A stretch of DNA of 64,000 nt from Aureimonas sp. Leaf427 (GTDB lineage: Bacteria; Pseudomonadota; Alphaproteobacteria; Rhizobiales; Rhizobiaceae), in assembly GCF_001425485.1 (NCBI RefSeq), contig NZ_LMQW01000002.1, positions 210,155 to 274,154 of the forward strand, read 5' to 3'. Shown here piece by piece: positions 48,361 through 58,200 of this stretch. How positions within the stretch are numbered: position 1 is the first letter of the stretch; each line of letters opens with the position of its first letter. Made by a program: the position numbers and the translations under genes. The notes beneath the pieces were generated by a model, which saw nothing but the letters and a program-made list of their open reading frames with translations, was not told the origin of the DNA and did no database searches.

Positions 48361-50993
48361 CACAGCATCTCCTGGAGATCGAGAATGAGAAGGACGCGGC
48401 CGTCGCCCAGAAGCGCCGTGCCGGAGAAGCCGGGCATGCCGTCGAGCACGCCCTCGAGCGGCTTGACGATGACCTCCATGCGCTCGCGGAACCCGTCGAC
48501 GATGACGCCGACCCGCTCGCGGCCGATGCGCACGACCATGACCGCCTCGTCCCCGGCCGCCTCGCTCGCGCCCTCCTCCGCCGGCAGGTCGAGAAGCCGC
48601 GCCAGCCGCACGATCGGGATGATCGCGTCGCGCAGAACGAAGGTCTCCATGTCCTTGAAGCGGTGGATGTCCTCGGTCTTGAGGCGCACGGTCTCCACGA
48701 CGAGATCCATCGGAATGCCGAAGATGCGGCCCTGGCAGTCGATCGTGACGATCCGCGTCACGGCCATGGTCAGCGGCAGGCGCACCACGACCGAGGTGCC
48801 CTGCCCGAGCGTCGATCGCAGCATCACGTCGCCGCCGGCCTTGACGACGGCCGAGCGCACCACGTCCATGCCGACGCCGCGCCCGGAGAGGTCGGAGACG
48901 ACCTCCTTGGTGGAGAAGCCGGCGGCGAAGACGAGATTGGCCGCCTCCTCGTCGCTCATCTGCGCGGCCCGCTCGGCGGTGATGACGCCGCTCGCCACGC
49001 ATTTGCGCTTGACCGCGTCCGGGTCGATGCCCTTGCCGTCGTCGCGCACCTCGATGACGACGAAGTCGTTCTCCTGCCGGGCCGTGATGCGCAGCGTGCC
49101 GTGTTCGGACTTGCCGGCCGCCAGCCGGTCCTCGGGCAGCTCGATCCCGTGGTCGAGACTGTTGCGCACCATGTGGATCAGCGGATCGGCGAGGCTTTCG
49201 AGGACGTTCTTGTCGGCTTCGGTGTCCTCGCCCTCGATGACGAGCTCGATCTTCTTGCCGAGCTTCCGGGAAATGTCGCGCACGAGGCGGGGGAAGCGCT
49301 GGAAGACCTGGCCGACCGGCATCATGCGGACCGACATCACGCCGACCTGCAGCCCCTGCGTGATCCGGTCGATGACGGCGAACTGGTCCTTGATCTCGCG
49401 GGCGACGGCGCGTGCGCCATGCACCTCTTCGGCGCGCGTCGCCAGATAGGAGAGGCCATTCTTGGCCACGATCAGCTCGGCGACGAGGTTCATGATGGAA
49501 TCGATCTTGGACTGATCAATCCGCAGGACCCGGCCGACGGGCTTCACCTCCGGCGCCGCGGCCTCCGGGGCTTCGGCGGCGCGGGGCTCGGGCTCGGTCC
49601 TCGCCGCGACATCGGCCCTTTCCGCGGGAATGGGCGACGGGCCCGGTGCCGGTCCGACTTTTCCACCCTCCAGCCGCGCGACGACGGCGCGGAGCGCTGT
49701 GAGGTCGCCGGAGGCGCGCACGGGGGCGAGCGACGCCGCGACGTCGGCTTCGAGGTCGAGCCCGCTCGCCCGGCCGAGGCGCACCAGGATGGCCCCGACC
49801 GATTCCAGCCGCCCGCCCGCGACCGCCGCGTCGGTCTGCGTTTCCAGAACCGCGAGCTGCTCGCGGGCGACGGCATGGACGCGCCGACGTTCGGCGGGAT
49901 CGGCCGAGGATGTGGCGGACGATACGGCCGGTGCCGGTGTTGGTATCGAGGCGGCGGCGGGCCGGCGGGGCGGCAGCACGCCGGTCGCCACGGCCTCGAC
50001 CATGCGGGCGAGGAGGTCGACCTCGCCGAGGCCGGACGTGGCGAGGATCAGCTGGCACCAGCGCAGGGCCGAGGCCTGGAAACTGTCGCCGGCAACCATG
50101 CCGAGAAGGGTCGCGGCGGCATGGGCGAGGCTCGCGGCGTCGCCGGAGTCCAGATAGCCCTGCGCCAGCCGGCCGAAATCGCCGAAGACCGGGCCGCCCG
50201 CCGAGGAGCCGGCGGGGAGGGCGAGATCGGCCGCCTCGATCGGCCGGATCTCCACCGCCTCGGCGGCATAGCGCATGTGCTCCTCGATCCCGGCCGCCGA
50301 GGGGCGGCTGAGGATCTCGAAAGCGAGGATCGATGTCAGCGGATCGAAGCCCGCGAGATCGGGAAAGGCGCCGTCCTGGGGCAGGACGCGGAGGGCGAGA
50401 AGCCCCGGCGACTGGCGCACCATGGCCAGCGGATCGTCGCCCCGGAAGAAGCAGCCCTCGTCCGGCCGGAAGGACCAGGCGACGAGCGGCCCGGCCGACA
50501 CGGCGGAGAAGGCGGCCATGCGGTCGGCCTCGGCGAGTTCGCCCAGCCAGTCCGGCGGCGGCAGAGGCGCCTCGGCCGTCGCAGCGCCCCCGGCGGCGCC
50601 CGTCTCCCTGGGCTCCAGCCATTGGCGCAGGACGGCGACGCGCTCGGCCATGGCGCCCTCCGCGTCCACCGGCAGCTTTTCGCGCGCCTCTAGCGAGTCG
50701 ATCCACTGGCCGACGAGGTCGAGGCTGTCGAGGAGGCGGTCGACGATGTCGGGCGTCACCTCCAGCTGGCCGGTGCGCACCTCGCCGAGGAGGTCCTCGG
50801 CGGCATGGACGAGGCGGGTCAGCGGGGCGATGTCGAAGAGGCCGGAGGAGCCCTTCAGCGTGTGGACGGCGCGGAAGACGTCGTTGATGACGCTCTGCGA
50901 GCGGTGGTCGCGCTCCAGCGCGAGCATGCCGGTTCCTGCCTGCTCGAGAAGGTCGCGCGCTTCGGGGATGAATTGGGCGAGAAGCGCGTTCAT
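48360..50993 (-). CDS. cheA: Chemotaxis histidine kinase CheA
   Basis: 877 residues. N-terminal Hpt domain with His44 in RAVHTLKGSSG. A long central region (about 100-480) has two further Hpt-like or structural helical stretches of low conservation and a Pro/Ala-rich linker. The kinase core follows: dimerisation helices (RIDQSKIDSIMNLVAELIVA near 495), HATPase with MVRNSLDHGIELPEDR, DDGKGIDPDAV, FSTKEVVSDLSGRGVGMDVV, then a CheW-like domain with SVVVRLPLTMAVTRI near 740 and EMEVIVKPLEGVLDGMPGFS at the end. Longer than classical CheA. Overlaps cheY by four bases. It phosphorylates the CheY and CheB of this operon. Confidence 0.94.
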   Translation of the reverse strand: MNALLAQFIPEARDLLEQAGTGMLALERDHRSQSVINDVFRAVHTLKGSSGLFDIAPLTRLVHAAEDLLGEVRTGQLEVTPDIVDRLLDSLDLVGQWIDSLEAREKLPVDAEGAMAERVAVLRQWLEPRETGAAGGAATAEAPLPPPDWLGELAEADRMAAFSAVSAGPLVAWSFRPDEGCFFRGDDPLAMVRQSPGLLALRVLPQDGAFPDLAGFDPLTSILAFEILSRPSAAGIEEHMRYAAEAVEIRPIEAADLALPAGSSAGGPVFGDFGRLAQGYLDSGDAASLAHAAATLLGMVAGDSFQASALRWCQLILATSGLGEVDLLARMVEAVATGVLPPRRPAAASIPTPAPAVSSATSSADPAERRRVHAVAREQLAVLETQTDAAVAGGRLESVGAILVRLGRASGLDLEADVAASLAPVRASGDLTALRAVVARLEGGKVGPAPGPSPIPAERADVAARTEPEPRAAEAPEAAAPEVKPVGRVLRIDQSKIDSIMNLVAELIVAKNGLSYLATRAEEVHGARAVAREIKDQFAVIDRITQGLQVGVMSVRMMPVGQVFQRFPRLVRDISRKLGKKIELVIEGEDTEADKNVLESLADPLIHMVRNSLDHGIELPEDRLAAGKSEHGTLRITARQENDFVVIEVRDDGKGIDPDAVKRKCVASGVITAERAAQMSDEEAANLVFAAGFSTKEVVSDLSGRGVGMDVVRSAVVKAGGDVMLRSTLGQGTSVVVRLPLTMAVTRIVTIDCQGRIFGIPMDLVVETVRLKTEDIHRFKDMETFVLRDAIIPIVRLARLLDLPAEEGASEAAGDEAVMVVRIGRERVGVIVDGFRERMEVIVKPLEGVLDGMPGFSGTALLGDGRVLLILDLQEML

Positions 50994-51379
50994 GACAGCG
51001 TCCGTTGGGCAGGGGCCGCGCCCGTCACGAGGCGGACGATCGCGGCAAGTTCCGTGGGGTGAACCGGCTTCACCATGTAGATGTTGGCGCCGGAGGCGTA
51101 GGCCTTGGTCTGGTCCTCGGGCTTGGCCTCTGTGGAGATCATCACCGCCGGCAGCCCTTGCGTCTCGGGCATGGCCCGCATCTCCTTCAGGAAGGTGTAG
51201 CCGTCCATCCTGGGCATGTTGACGTCCACGAGAACGACGTCGAAGGCCTCCGACATAACCTTCTCCAGCCCTTCCAGGCCGTTGATCGCCTCGTCCACCG
51301 CGAAGCCTTCCGCTTCCAGCACCTCGCGGTAGAACATGCGCACCGTGCTCGAATCGTCGATGATCAGGGCGTGAGCCAT
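50990..51379 (-). CDS. cheY: Chemotaxis response regulator CheY
   Basis: 129 residues, receiver domain with D8/D9 (LIIDDSST), phospho-acceptor Asp52 (VLVDVNMPRMDG), switch Ser/Thr in AVMISTEAKPEDQ and Lys in IYMVKPVHPTE. Overlaps cheA by four bases and starts 17 bases after cheR. The output (flagellar motor or another target) is not evident because no flagellar genes are in the window. Confidence 0.94.
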   Translation of the reverse strand: MAHALIIDDSSTVRMFYREVLEAEGFAVDEAINGLEGLEKVMSEAFDVVLVDVNMPRMDGYTFLKEMRAMPETQGLPAVMISTEAKPEDQTKAYASGANIYMVKPVHPTELAAIVRLVTGAAPAQRTLS

Positions 51380-51396
51380 GAATCTGCTCCTAAGCT

Positions 51397-52254
51397 TCAA
51401 GCCGGTTTTTGATAGACGATGGCGTCCGCGAACTTGCGCATGCGGAACAGGGACGAGATGCGGCTCATGGATTCGGAATGGCCGAGGCAGACGAAGCCGC
51501 CGGGCTTCATCGTCTCGAACATCGCCTCCGCCGCCTCCCGGCGCGACACGTCGTCGAAGTAGATGAGAAGGTTGCGGCAGAAGATCACGTCGATGTCGCG
51601 GAACAGCCGGTCCTTGGCCGCGTCGAGAATGTTGGTGCGCGAGAAGTGGATCGACTGGCGGATCGCGTCGATCACCTGCCGGTTTCCGTCCGCGACGGCG
51701 GTCGTGTACTTCGCCAGCGTCTCGTCCGAGACGTTCTGCAGGGCGCGGGCGGCATAGGTGCCGAGCTTGGCCCGGCGCAGTACCTCCGTGTCGATGTCGG
51801 AGGCGATGATCTCGATGTTGAAGTGATCGACCTGCTTCCAGTATTCGAGCAGGTAGAAGGCGATCGAGTAGGGCTCCTCGCCCGTCGAGCACGGCATCGA
51901 CCAGATCTTCACCGTCTCGCCGAAGGTCCGCGTCTGCACGATCTCCGGCATCAGCGACTGCACGAGGCAGCGAAACTGGTATTCCTCGCGGTAGAAATAG
52001 GTCTCGTTGACGGTCATCGAATTGACGAGCGCCTGCATGGCCGCGCCGTTCGGCTCGAAGCAGACGGTGTGGAAGTAGTCGCGGAAATGCCGGAAGCCGC
52101 CCTCCTGCATCAGCTGCTGCAGGCGCTTGTCCACGAAGTAGCGCTTGTTGTCGGCGAACATGATGCCGGTCTTGCGATAGAAGAACTCGCGAAACGTCAG
52201 GAAGTCCGCTTCGCGGATGATCGGGGGCGCCTCGGTCGTCAGGGCGAGGGACAT
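51397..52254 (-). CDS. cheR: Chemotaxis protein methyltransferase CheR
   Basis: 285 residues. N-terminal helical CheR domain (TFREFFYRKTGIMFADNKRY) then the Rossmann methyltransferase domain: KIWSMPCSTGEEPYSIAFYL near 143, IIASDIDTEVLRRAKLGTYA near 176, CRNLLIYFDDVSRREAAEAM near 236 and a C-terminal VCLGHSES. It adds methyl groups to glutamates of the chemoreceptors using S-adenosylmethionine. The EDWAEF tails of the two receptors at 17358 and 20256 could tether it. Confidence 0.95.
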   Translation of the reverse strand: MSLALTTEAPPIIREADFLTFREFFYRKTGIMFADNKRYFVDKRLQQLMQEGGFRHFRDYFHTVCFEPNGAAMQALVNSMTVNETYFYREEYQFRCLVQSLMPEIVQTRTFGETVKIWSMPCSTGEEPYSIAFYLLEYWKQVDHFNIEIIASDIDTEVLRRAKLGTYAARALQNVSDETLAKYTTAVADGNRQVIDAIRQSIHFSRTNILDAAKDRLFRDIDVIFCRNLLIYFDDVSRREAAEAMFETMKPGGFVCLGHSESMSRISSLFRMRKFADAIVYQKPA

Positions 52255-52258
52255 GGGC

Positions 52259-52879
52259 TCAGCCGATCCGCTTCAGGGCCGCGCGCACGGCGAAGGCGAG
52301 GAAGGGCGCGTCGGGAAACCGGTCCGCCGCCGACCGGATCTCGTCGGCCATGTCGGGCCGGCCGACCTCGGACAGGATGTCGAGCGCCGCCGCGCAGACA
52401 TTGACGTTGCCGTCGGTGAGGAGAACCCGCAGCGCCAGGTCCGGCACGCGCGCGCTCTTCAGCTGGAGGGCGACGTTCATGGCGAAGATGCGAACGTCGG
52501 AATCCTCGTCGTCCAGCAAGGCCTCGATCTCCGGCGCGGTCGCCTCGCCCATCGCCTGGAGCGTCTCGATCGCCTCGTTGCGAAGGCCGGCATCCTCGCT
52601 GCGCAGGAGCGCGACGAGGGAGGCGACCGTCTTCGGGTCGGCGGCGCGGGCGAGGATCGTCATGATGCGGGCGCGGAGCCCGGCATCCTGCTCCTCACCG
52701 ACATGGTCGGCGAGAAGCTCGGCCTCGCCGAGGCGCGCGGCCAGCAGAACCGCGTTCCGGCGGCGGGCGGGATCGCCGCAGGACAGATCGGCGCGAAGAT
52801 CCGTCCGGTCGATCGAGGCGAGGATGCCGGCTTCGGGAGACGGTGCGGCGGAGGGGCGGACGAGGGGCACGGCGCTCAC
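52259..52879 (-). CDS. HEAT-repeat protein of the chemotaxis operon
   Basis: 206 residues with four to five HEAT-type helical repeats (each about 30 residues), such as LSCGDPARRRNAVLLAARLG, DAGLRARIMTILARAADPK, EDAGLRNEAIETLQAMGE and DEDSDVRIFAMNVALQLKSA. No enzymatic motif. HEAT repeats serve as protein-binding scaffolds. It is overlapped by cheB (four bases) and lies 4 bases before cheR, so it is an integral part of the operon. A scaffold or adaptor for the receptor/kinase cluster is a reasonable guess, not shown. Confidence 0.85.
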   Translation of the reverse strand: MSAVPLVRPSAAPSPEAGILASIDRTDLRADLSCGDPARRRNAVLLAARLGEAELLADHVGEEQDAGLRARIMTILARAADPKTVASLVALLRSEDAGLRNEAIETLQAMGEATAPEIEALLDDEDSDVRIFAMNVALQLKSARVPDLALRVLLTDGNVNVCAAALDILSEVGRPDMADEIRSAADRFPDAPFLAFAVRAALKRIG

Positions 52880-53925
52880 TTGCTCCAGGAGATCAGCTGA
52901 TCGGCGATGCGGTCGGAGGGGAGGATCTTCTCCGCCCCGCCGAGCCGCACGAGTTCGGCGGGCATGCCGTAGACGATGGCGGTCGATTCATGCTCGGCGA
53001 TCGTGTGTCCGCCGGCCTGGCGCAGCTCGGCCATGGCCTGCGCCCCGTCATTGCCCATGCCGGTCAGCTGCACGGCGACGAGGCGGCGCGGATCGAAGGC
53101 GCGCATGGCGGTGCGCACCAGCCGCTCCACGCTTGGATGCCAGAGATGGCTCGGCTCCTCGGCGGCGACGTTGACGACCGGCCGCCCGAGCCGCGTCTCG
53201 ACGACGACGTCGGCATTGCCGCGGCCGATATAGGCATGGCCCGCCTTCAGCTGCGTTGGCCCCGAGACCTCCGTCACCTGGATGCGGCAGATCGAGTCCA
53301 GCCGGGCGGCGAAGGAGGCGGTGAAGGCGGCCGGCATGTGCTGGGCGACGACGATGGGAAGGGGAAAGCCCGCCGGCAGCTCGGGGAGGATGTCCTCGAT
53401 CGTGCGCGGGCCGCCCGTCGAGACGCCGATGAGGACGAGGCCGGCGGCCGCCTCCGCGCTTGCCGGGCGCGGCTCCGGCACGGAGCGGGCGGCGTTGCGC
53501 ACGCGCTCCACGAGGTTTCGCGAGCGGCGCGGCTTGGCCTTGGCGGCGGCCTTCACGGTCTGGACGAGGCGGCCGGCGATCTGGTCGATGTTGAGCGACA
53601 CGGTGCCGCCGGGCTTCTCGACATAGTCGACCGCGCCGAGCTTCAGCGCCTCCAGCGTCACCTCGGCGCCGCGCGTGGTGATGGAGGAGACCATGACGAC
53701 CGGGCGCGGCGTGTCCGTCATGATCGCGGCGAGGCAAGTGATGCCGTCCATTTCCGGCATGTTGACGTCGAGCGTCACCACGTCGGGGTTGAACTGGGCG
53801 ATCTGCGCCAGCGCGTCGCGTCCGTTGCGCGCCGTCGCCACCTCGAACGTGCCGTCGGCCTCGAAGATCTCGCGCAGGTATTTGCGCATGAGCGCGGAGT
53901 CGTCGACGATGAGGAGCTTGGTCAT
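52876..53925 (-). CDS. cheB: Protein-glutamate methylesterase CheB
   Basis: 349 residues. Receiver domain with Asp53 (VTLDVNMPEMDG), then a linker, then the esterase domain: catalytic Ser in LIGVSTGGPRTI near 175, His in VVAQHMPAAFT near 203 and Asp in GMGNDGAQAM near 296. It removes methyl groups from, or deamidates, chemoreceptors, and is activated by CheA phosphorylation. First enzyme after the CheW-type gene in this leftward operon. Confidence 0.95.
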   Translation of the reverse strand: MTKLLIVDDSALMRKYLREIFEADGTFEVATARNGRDALAQIAQFNPDVVTLDVNMPEMDGITCLAAIMTDTPRPVVMVSSITTRGAEVTLEALKLGAVDYVEKPGGTVSLNIDQIAGRLVQTVKAAAKAKPRRSRNLVERVRNAARSVPEPRPASAEAAAGLVLIGVSTGGPRTIEDILPELPAGFPLPIVVAQHMPAAFTASFAARLDSICRIQVTEVSGPTQLKAGHAYIGRGNADVVVETRLGRPVVNVAAEEPSHLWHPSVERLVRTAMRAFDPRRLVAVQLTGMGNDGAQAMAELRQAGGHTIAEHESTAIVYGMPAELVRLGGAEKILPSDRIADQLISWSK

Positions 53926-54049
53926 GCGGGTGTCTCTTTGCCCCGCCGCGCTCGGCGTTCGTGGCGGATGCTGGGATCGAACGGGCGCCGGCGTCGATCC
54001 GGCCCGGCGGGCGGGCGGGATCGACGGCCGGGCGCCCCCTCCCCCGCCC

Positions 54050-55636
54050 TCAGGCGGCGGCGCGCAGTTCGGAGGTCTCGGCGCGGTCGAGCAGCTGCTC
54101 GACGTCGAGCATGAGGATCATGCGCTTCAGCTCCACGATATTGGCGATGCGCGAGATCGCGCTGCCGTGCTGGAGCGACATGTCGGGCGCCGCCGAGATG
54201 GCCGAGCGCGAGATCTTGAGGACCTCGGACACGGAATCCACGATGAAGCCCGTGCGCATGCCCTGGATCAGGAAGACCATGATGCGCTGGCGGTCGTTGC
54301 GCTCCAGGTTCGGCAGCGCGAAGCGGCGGCGCTGGTCCACGACCGGCAGGACCGCGCCGCGCAGGTTCACGACGCCCTCGATGAAGGACGGCGCCTTGGG
54401 CACGCGGGTCAGCTGGTCGGGGATGCGCACGATCTCCTGGACCGCCTCGATCGGCACGCCGTATTCCTCGTCGGCGACGCGGAAGACGACGAACTGCTCC
54501 TCCTCGTCGAGCGGCGCGGCATGGCCGCCGGCAGGTCCCGTCATGTCGCTCTCCGTGTGTTCGATCGAGGCTTGGGCGAGGGCGTCCCGAACCGCCGTGT
54601 CGTGGAACAGCCGGTCGGGGCGCAGGATGGAGACGAGCCGGCGCCCGTTGTCGATGCGGCAGATCTGGTCCACCTCGTCGGAGGAGCCGCCGGCCGCCAG
54701 CATGGGCGGGATCGGATCGACCAGCGAGCGCTGGACGCGCAGGACCTCCTTCACCGTGTCGGTGACGAGGCCGACCGCGTGCTCCACGCCGCCGGTGCGA
54801 TGGGCGACGACGACGATGCGGCTCTGCTCGCCGAGCGGGGCGGACATCATGCCGAACATGGAGCGCAGGCTGAGCAGCGGCAGGAGCCGGTTGCGCAGGT
54901 TCATCACGCCGAGCACGTGGCCGGGCGAGCGGGGGATCGCGTTGATCGTGCCCGGCACCTGCACGATCTCCTGCACGCTCTCGATCGGCAGGGCGTATTC
55001 CTGCCGGTCGAGCTCGAAGGAGACGAGCTGCAGCTCGTCCGAGACCATCTCCACCGACGCGCTCTCGGCGGCGGGACCGCCGGCGTCGCGGGCCTTGCGG
55101 CCCGTGCCGCGGTCGGCGGCGGAGCCGAGCTGCGCGGAGAGGCGCTCGGTGTCGAGGATCATGATCATCGACTGACCGCGCTTGATGATGCCCTCCAGGA
55201 GATCGCTCTCGATGGCGGACTGGCCGGCGATCGTCTCGATCTCGCGCGGCTCGGCGGTGACGACGCGGGCCATGCGGTCCACGACGAAGCCGACGAGGCT
55301 GCCCCGGTTGATGACGACGACGCGCGTGGCGTCGTCGTGGACGCTGTCGTCGAGATGGAAGACGCGCCGGAGGTTGATGATCGGCAGGACCGATCCGCGA
55401 AGGTTGGCGAGCCCTTCCAGGCTCGACATGGCCATCGGAACCTCGACGATCGTCGGCAGGCGGATGATCTCCTGCACGTCGGTGAGGGGAACGGCGAAGA
55501 TCTCCTCGCCCATCTGGAAGGTCACGAACTGGCGCGCGACGGCGCCCTGCGCGTGCAGGCCTTCGCCGAGCTCCGGTCCTGTGGGCGGCGAGCCCTGCGG
55601 GGGAAGGCCCGCGCCGCCTTGCGTGCTGATCGACAT
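54050..55636 (-). CDS. CheW-type coupling protein with three CheW domains
   Basis: 528 residues from ATG 55636. Three CheW-like domains occur in a row at about 36-165, 205-335 and 385-520. The first shows FVTFQMGEEIFAVPLTDVQE and GLANLRGSVLPIINLR; the second LVSFELDRQEYALPIESVQE and GVMNLRNRLLPLLSL; the third FVVFRVADEEYGVPIEAVQE and GVVNLRGAVLPVVDQR. Classical CheW has one domain and couples MCPs to CheA. A three-domain version could bridge several receptors and kinases at once. Most of the N-terminal frame upstream of 55636 belongs to another gene. Sits 26 bases after the MCP gene. Confidence 0.92.
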   Translation of the reverse strand: MSISTQGGAGLPPQGSPPTGPELGEGLHAQGAVARQFVTFQMGEEIFAVPLTDVQEIIRLPTIVEVPMAMSSLEGLANLRGSVLPIINLRRVFHLDDSVHDDATRVVVINRGSLVGFVVDRMARVVTAEPREIETIAGQSAIESDLLEGIIKRGQSMIMILDTERLSAQLGSAADRGTGRKARDAGGPAAESASVEMVSDELQLVSFELDRQEYALPIESVQEIVQVPGTINAIPRSPGHVLGVMNLRNRLLPLLSLRSMFGMMSAPLGEQSRIVVVAHRTGGVEHAVGLVTDTVKEVLRVQRSLVDPIPPMLAAGGSSDEVDQICRIDNGRRLVSILRPDRLFHDTAVRDALAQASIEHTESDMTGPAGGHAAPLDEEEQFVVFRVADEEYGVPIEAVQEIVRIPDQLTRVPKAPSFIEGVVNLRGAVLPVVDQRRRFALPNLERNDRQRIMVFLIQGMRTGFIVDSVSEVLKISRSAISAAPDMSLQHGSAISRIANIVELKRMILMLDVEQLLDRAETSELRAAA

Positions 55637-55662
55637 GGGGCTTGTCTCCTCGACGCCGACCG

Positions 55663-57591
55663 TCAGCTCTGGCTCTGCAGTTCGTCGGCGAGGGAGGCGA
55701 TCTCCTCGATCGCGGCGGCCAGCTCCTCGGCGCCCTTGGCCTGTTCCTTGGCGGCCTGCTGGGCCTGGCCGGAGGCGGTGGCGGCCTGCTGGGCGGCGGC
55801 GGTGATCTGCTCGATGCCGCGCTTGGCCTCGCCGAGCGTCTGGACGATCTGCCCGCTGCCTTCCAGGATTTCGACATTGCCGGAGACGACGAGGGCGAGA
55901 TCGGCCTGCACCGTCTTGAGGTTCGCGGTGATGGCCTTGTTCTTCTCCACTTCCAGCGCGGCGGAGGAGGAGATGTTGCCCAGATCCATGCGCACGACGA
56001 CGATCTGGTCCTGGATGGACTTCACGAGATCCTTGATGCGCTCGGCATTCTCGGCGGAATCGCGGGCGAGATTGCGGATGTCGGTCGAGACGACCATGAA
56101 GCCCTTGCCGAACTCGCCGGCGCGCGCCGCCTCGATCGAGCCGTTGACGGCCAGCATGTTGGTCTGGATCGCGACGGTGGAAATGGCGTCGACGATCTTG
56201 TCGATGCGCCGGCTGACCTGCTCCAGCGCGTTCACCTGATCGCGCGTCCGGTTGGTGTCCTCCAGCGAGGCGGTGACGCCCGCGATGAGCTGATCGACGG
56301 CGACGCTGTTCTCGTCGGTGCGCTTCAGCATCGCCTCGCAGCGCTCGACGGCCTCCTGGGCGCGCTGCTGCGTGATCGTCGAGCCGTGCTCGATCTGCGT
56401 GACGGCGGCGGAAGACTGCTGGGCGCCCGAGGACTGCTGCTGCGAGCCGCGGCTGATCTGGTCGAGAGCCGTCATGATCTGGCCGGCCGCGCGGTTGATC
56501 TCCTCGACGGCGGAGGACAGTTCCTCGGCCGAGGAAGCGACGCCCTCGGCGCTCTTGCCGACATCGGTGGCGTTCTTGAGGTCCTCGGACAGGGCGGACA
56601 GCTCGTTGGAGGCCTGATCGCTCTGCGAAAGCGCGGTCGTCTGCTGGTCGATCGTCTTCAGCGCCTCCTCGCAGGCCGCCGACTGCTCCTCGGCGGCGGC
56701 GGCGATGGCTTCCGCGCCCTTCTGCGCCTCGACCGAGGCCTTCTCGCTCTCGGCGGAGAGGCGCACGATCTCCTCGGCGCCGGTCAGGATCTGCCCCATG
56801 GCCTCGCGGATCTGGCCGAGCTGGGTGGAGACGTTGCGGCCCTTCTCGACCTCGGAGCGGGCGGACTCGGCGGCGCGGTTGATGCCTTCCGCGATCGTCT
56901 TCACGTCGCCCTGGATGGCGCCGATCAGCTGCTGGATCTCGCTGGCGCTCTTTTCGGAGGTCTCGGCGAGCGTGCGCACCTCGTCGGCGACGACGGCGAA
57001 GCCCTTGCCGTGCTGGCCGGCGCGGGCGGCCTCGATGGCGGCGTTCAGCGCCAGGAGATTGGTCTGGTCGGCGATGCGGCCGACGGCGCGCACGATCTCG
57101 CCGATGCTGGCGGCCTGGCGCTCGAGCTCCAGGATCATGGTGACGGAGGCGGTCTGGCGATCCGCCGCCATGCCGATGCTGTCGACGCTGGAATCGATCT
57201 GCCGGGAGAGGTCGCCGACGAGCTGGCGCAGCGACTGCGTCTTGTCGCGCGAGGACTGGGCCGTCGCCTTGGCCTGCACGAGCGTGCCGACGATCGCGGT
57301 GACGGCGCGGCGCGATTCCTCGGAGGCGCTGGAGGCTTCCTCGGCGCCGGCGGCGATCAGCTCCATCGCCTTGCGCAGCTCCTCGGCGGCCGAGGCGGAT
57401 TCGCTGATGCCGCTGGCCAGCTCGGCCGTCGCGCTGGCGATGCGCTCGGCCGACTTCTGCTGGCGGGCATGGGTGCGCACGTTGCGGCGGCTCTCGTCGG
57501 CGAGGCGGGACAGCCGACCGAGACTGGCCTCGTCCGCGCCGAGCGCAGTCTTCTGAATCCCGCCGAGCGCGCTTTTCTTCACGAGTGCCAT
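55663..57591 (-). CDS. Cytosolic chemoreceptor with two signalling tips
   Basis: 642 residues from ATG 57591, with GGAGA 7 bases upstream. No membrane helix and no signal peptide. Two MCP hairpin tips occur: [20 protein letters not shown] near 177-196, and [20 protein letters not shown] near 477-496, 300 residues apart. The N-terminal half is almost all coiled coil. The C-terminus (ELQSQS) lacks a CheR tether. It is the first gene of the chemotaxis operon. Double-tip receptors can be either fused receptors or one long folded array unit; with a ParA in the operon, a cytosolic cluster is likely. Compare TlpT of R. sphaeroides for function, not length. Confidence 0.92.
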   Translation of the reverse strand: MALVKKSALGGIQKTALGADEASLGRLSRLADESRRNVRTHARQQKSAERIASATAELASGISESASAAEELRKAMELIAAGAEEASSASEESRRAVTAIVGTLVQAKATAQSSRDKTQSLRQLVGDLSRQIDSSVDSIGMAADRQTASVTMILELERQAASIGEIVRAVGRIADQTNLLALNAAIEAARAGQHGKGFAVVADEVRTLAETSEKSASEIQQLIGAIQGDVKTIAEGINRAAESARSEVEKGRNVSTQLGQIREAMGQILTGAEEIVRLSAESEKASVEAQKGAEAIAAAAEEQSAACEEALKTIDQQTTALSQSDQASNELSALSEDLKNATDVGKSAEGVASSAEELSSAVEEINRAAGQIMTALDQISRGSQQQSSGAQQSSAAVTQIEHGSTITQQRAQEAVERCEAMLKRTDENSVAVDQLIAGVTASLEDTNRTRDQVNALEQVSRRIDKIVDAISTVAIQTNMLAVNGSIEAARAGEFGKGFMVVSTDIRNLARDSAENAERIKDLVKSIQDQIVVVRMDLGNISSSAALEVEKNKAITANLKTVQADLALVVSGNVEILEGSGQIVQTLGEAKRGIEQITAAAQQAATASGQAQQAAKEQAKGAEELAAAIEEIASLADELQSQS

Positions 57592-57970
57592 TCTGGGTCT
57601 CCGATGGCCGCGTCGGCGCGGCTCGATATGAAACGAAAACGAGGAAGCCGCCGACCCTGCCGGCGGGATGTCGTTGGACGAGGGAATGCCATCGACGGCG
57701 CTCCGCATCCGGAGCGTCGCCTGAATTTCGGGACGCGAGGGTCCCGCACCGCCGGAGGGCGGTCGCCGTCCGAAAGCCTTCTAATGTCGGGAGGGGCGCA
57801 GGGCATTCACGCTTGCGCCGGCGTGCCGTCCGCCGCGGGCAGAACGGGGCGCGCAGGCTTTTCGAGCCGTCCGATGGGGTATTGGTGTCTTGCCGTCGTC
57901 GGCGGGCCGATAGGAGATATCGACCGTCTCTGCTCCCGAAACCTTGTAGCTCACAAGGTCTTTGAAAAGA

Positions 57971-57987
57971 GTTAACCAATGGTTAAC
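57971..57987 (-). promoter_or_regulatory. CtrA-binding-type box upstream of the chemotaxis operon
   Basis: GTTAACC-AAT-GGTTAAC: a perfect palindrome that contains TTAA-N7-TTAAC, the consensus for CtrA, the alphaproteobacterial cell-cycle and motility regulator. It lies 380 bases before the first gene of the chemotaxis operon and no other gene start is closer. CtrA control of motility/chemotaxis is known in the class. Confidence 0.65.
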
Positions 57988-58169
57988 GCAAAGTCGAAAG
58001 CGCGGCGGTTTCATGAAAACGAAGCAGAGCCTTGACGAAGGACAGCTTGAAATTAATAACTATTGCGAACGGACATGCGTAAGAACCTCGCCCTGATGAT
58101 AGGGTGGGCGCAAATGGGCCGCCGGGGGAATTTTCGCAGCGGCGAAAACATGAATGTGCGCTGCAAAAA

Positions 58170-58200
58170 GACACGAATATCAAGAAACGATACAAGTGTC
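58170..58200. promoter_or_regulatory. Imperfect palindrome GACAC...GTGTC
   Basis: GACACGAATATC and GATACAAGTGTC, separated by AAGAAAC, are matching reversed arms at 9 of 12 positions. It lies in the AT-rich part of the 57592-58698 gap, next to the CtrA-type box. A dimeric regulator site is possible; no known consensus. Confidence 0.3.

Noticed and set aside
47418-50693. Very long rightward open frame (1,091 codons) opposite parA, the STAS gene and cheA
   Set aside because: Mirror frame of GC-rich genes; no motifs and low-complexity Arg/Asp/His sequence.
57781-58014. Leftward open frame of 77 codons starting beside the CtrA-type box
   Set aside because: Runs through the regulatory palindrome, codon use not typical after the first 40 codons and no ribosome-binding site; better read as leader DNA.
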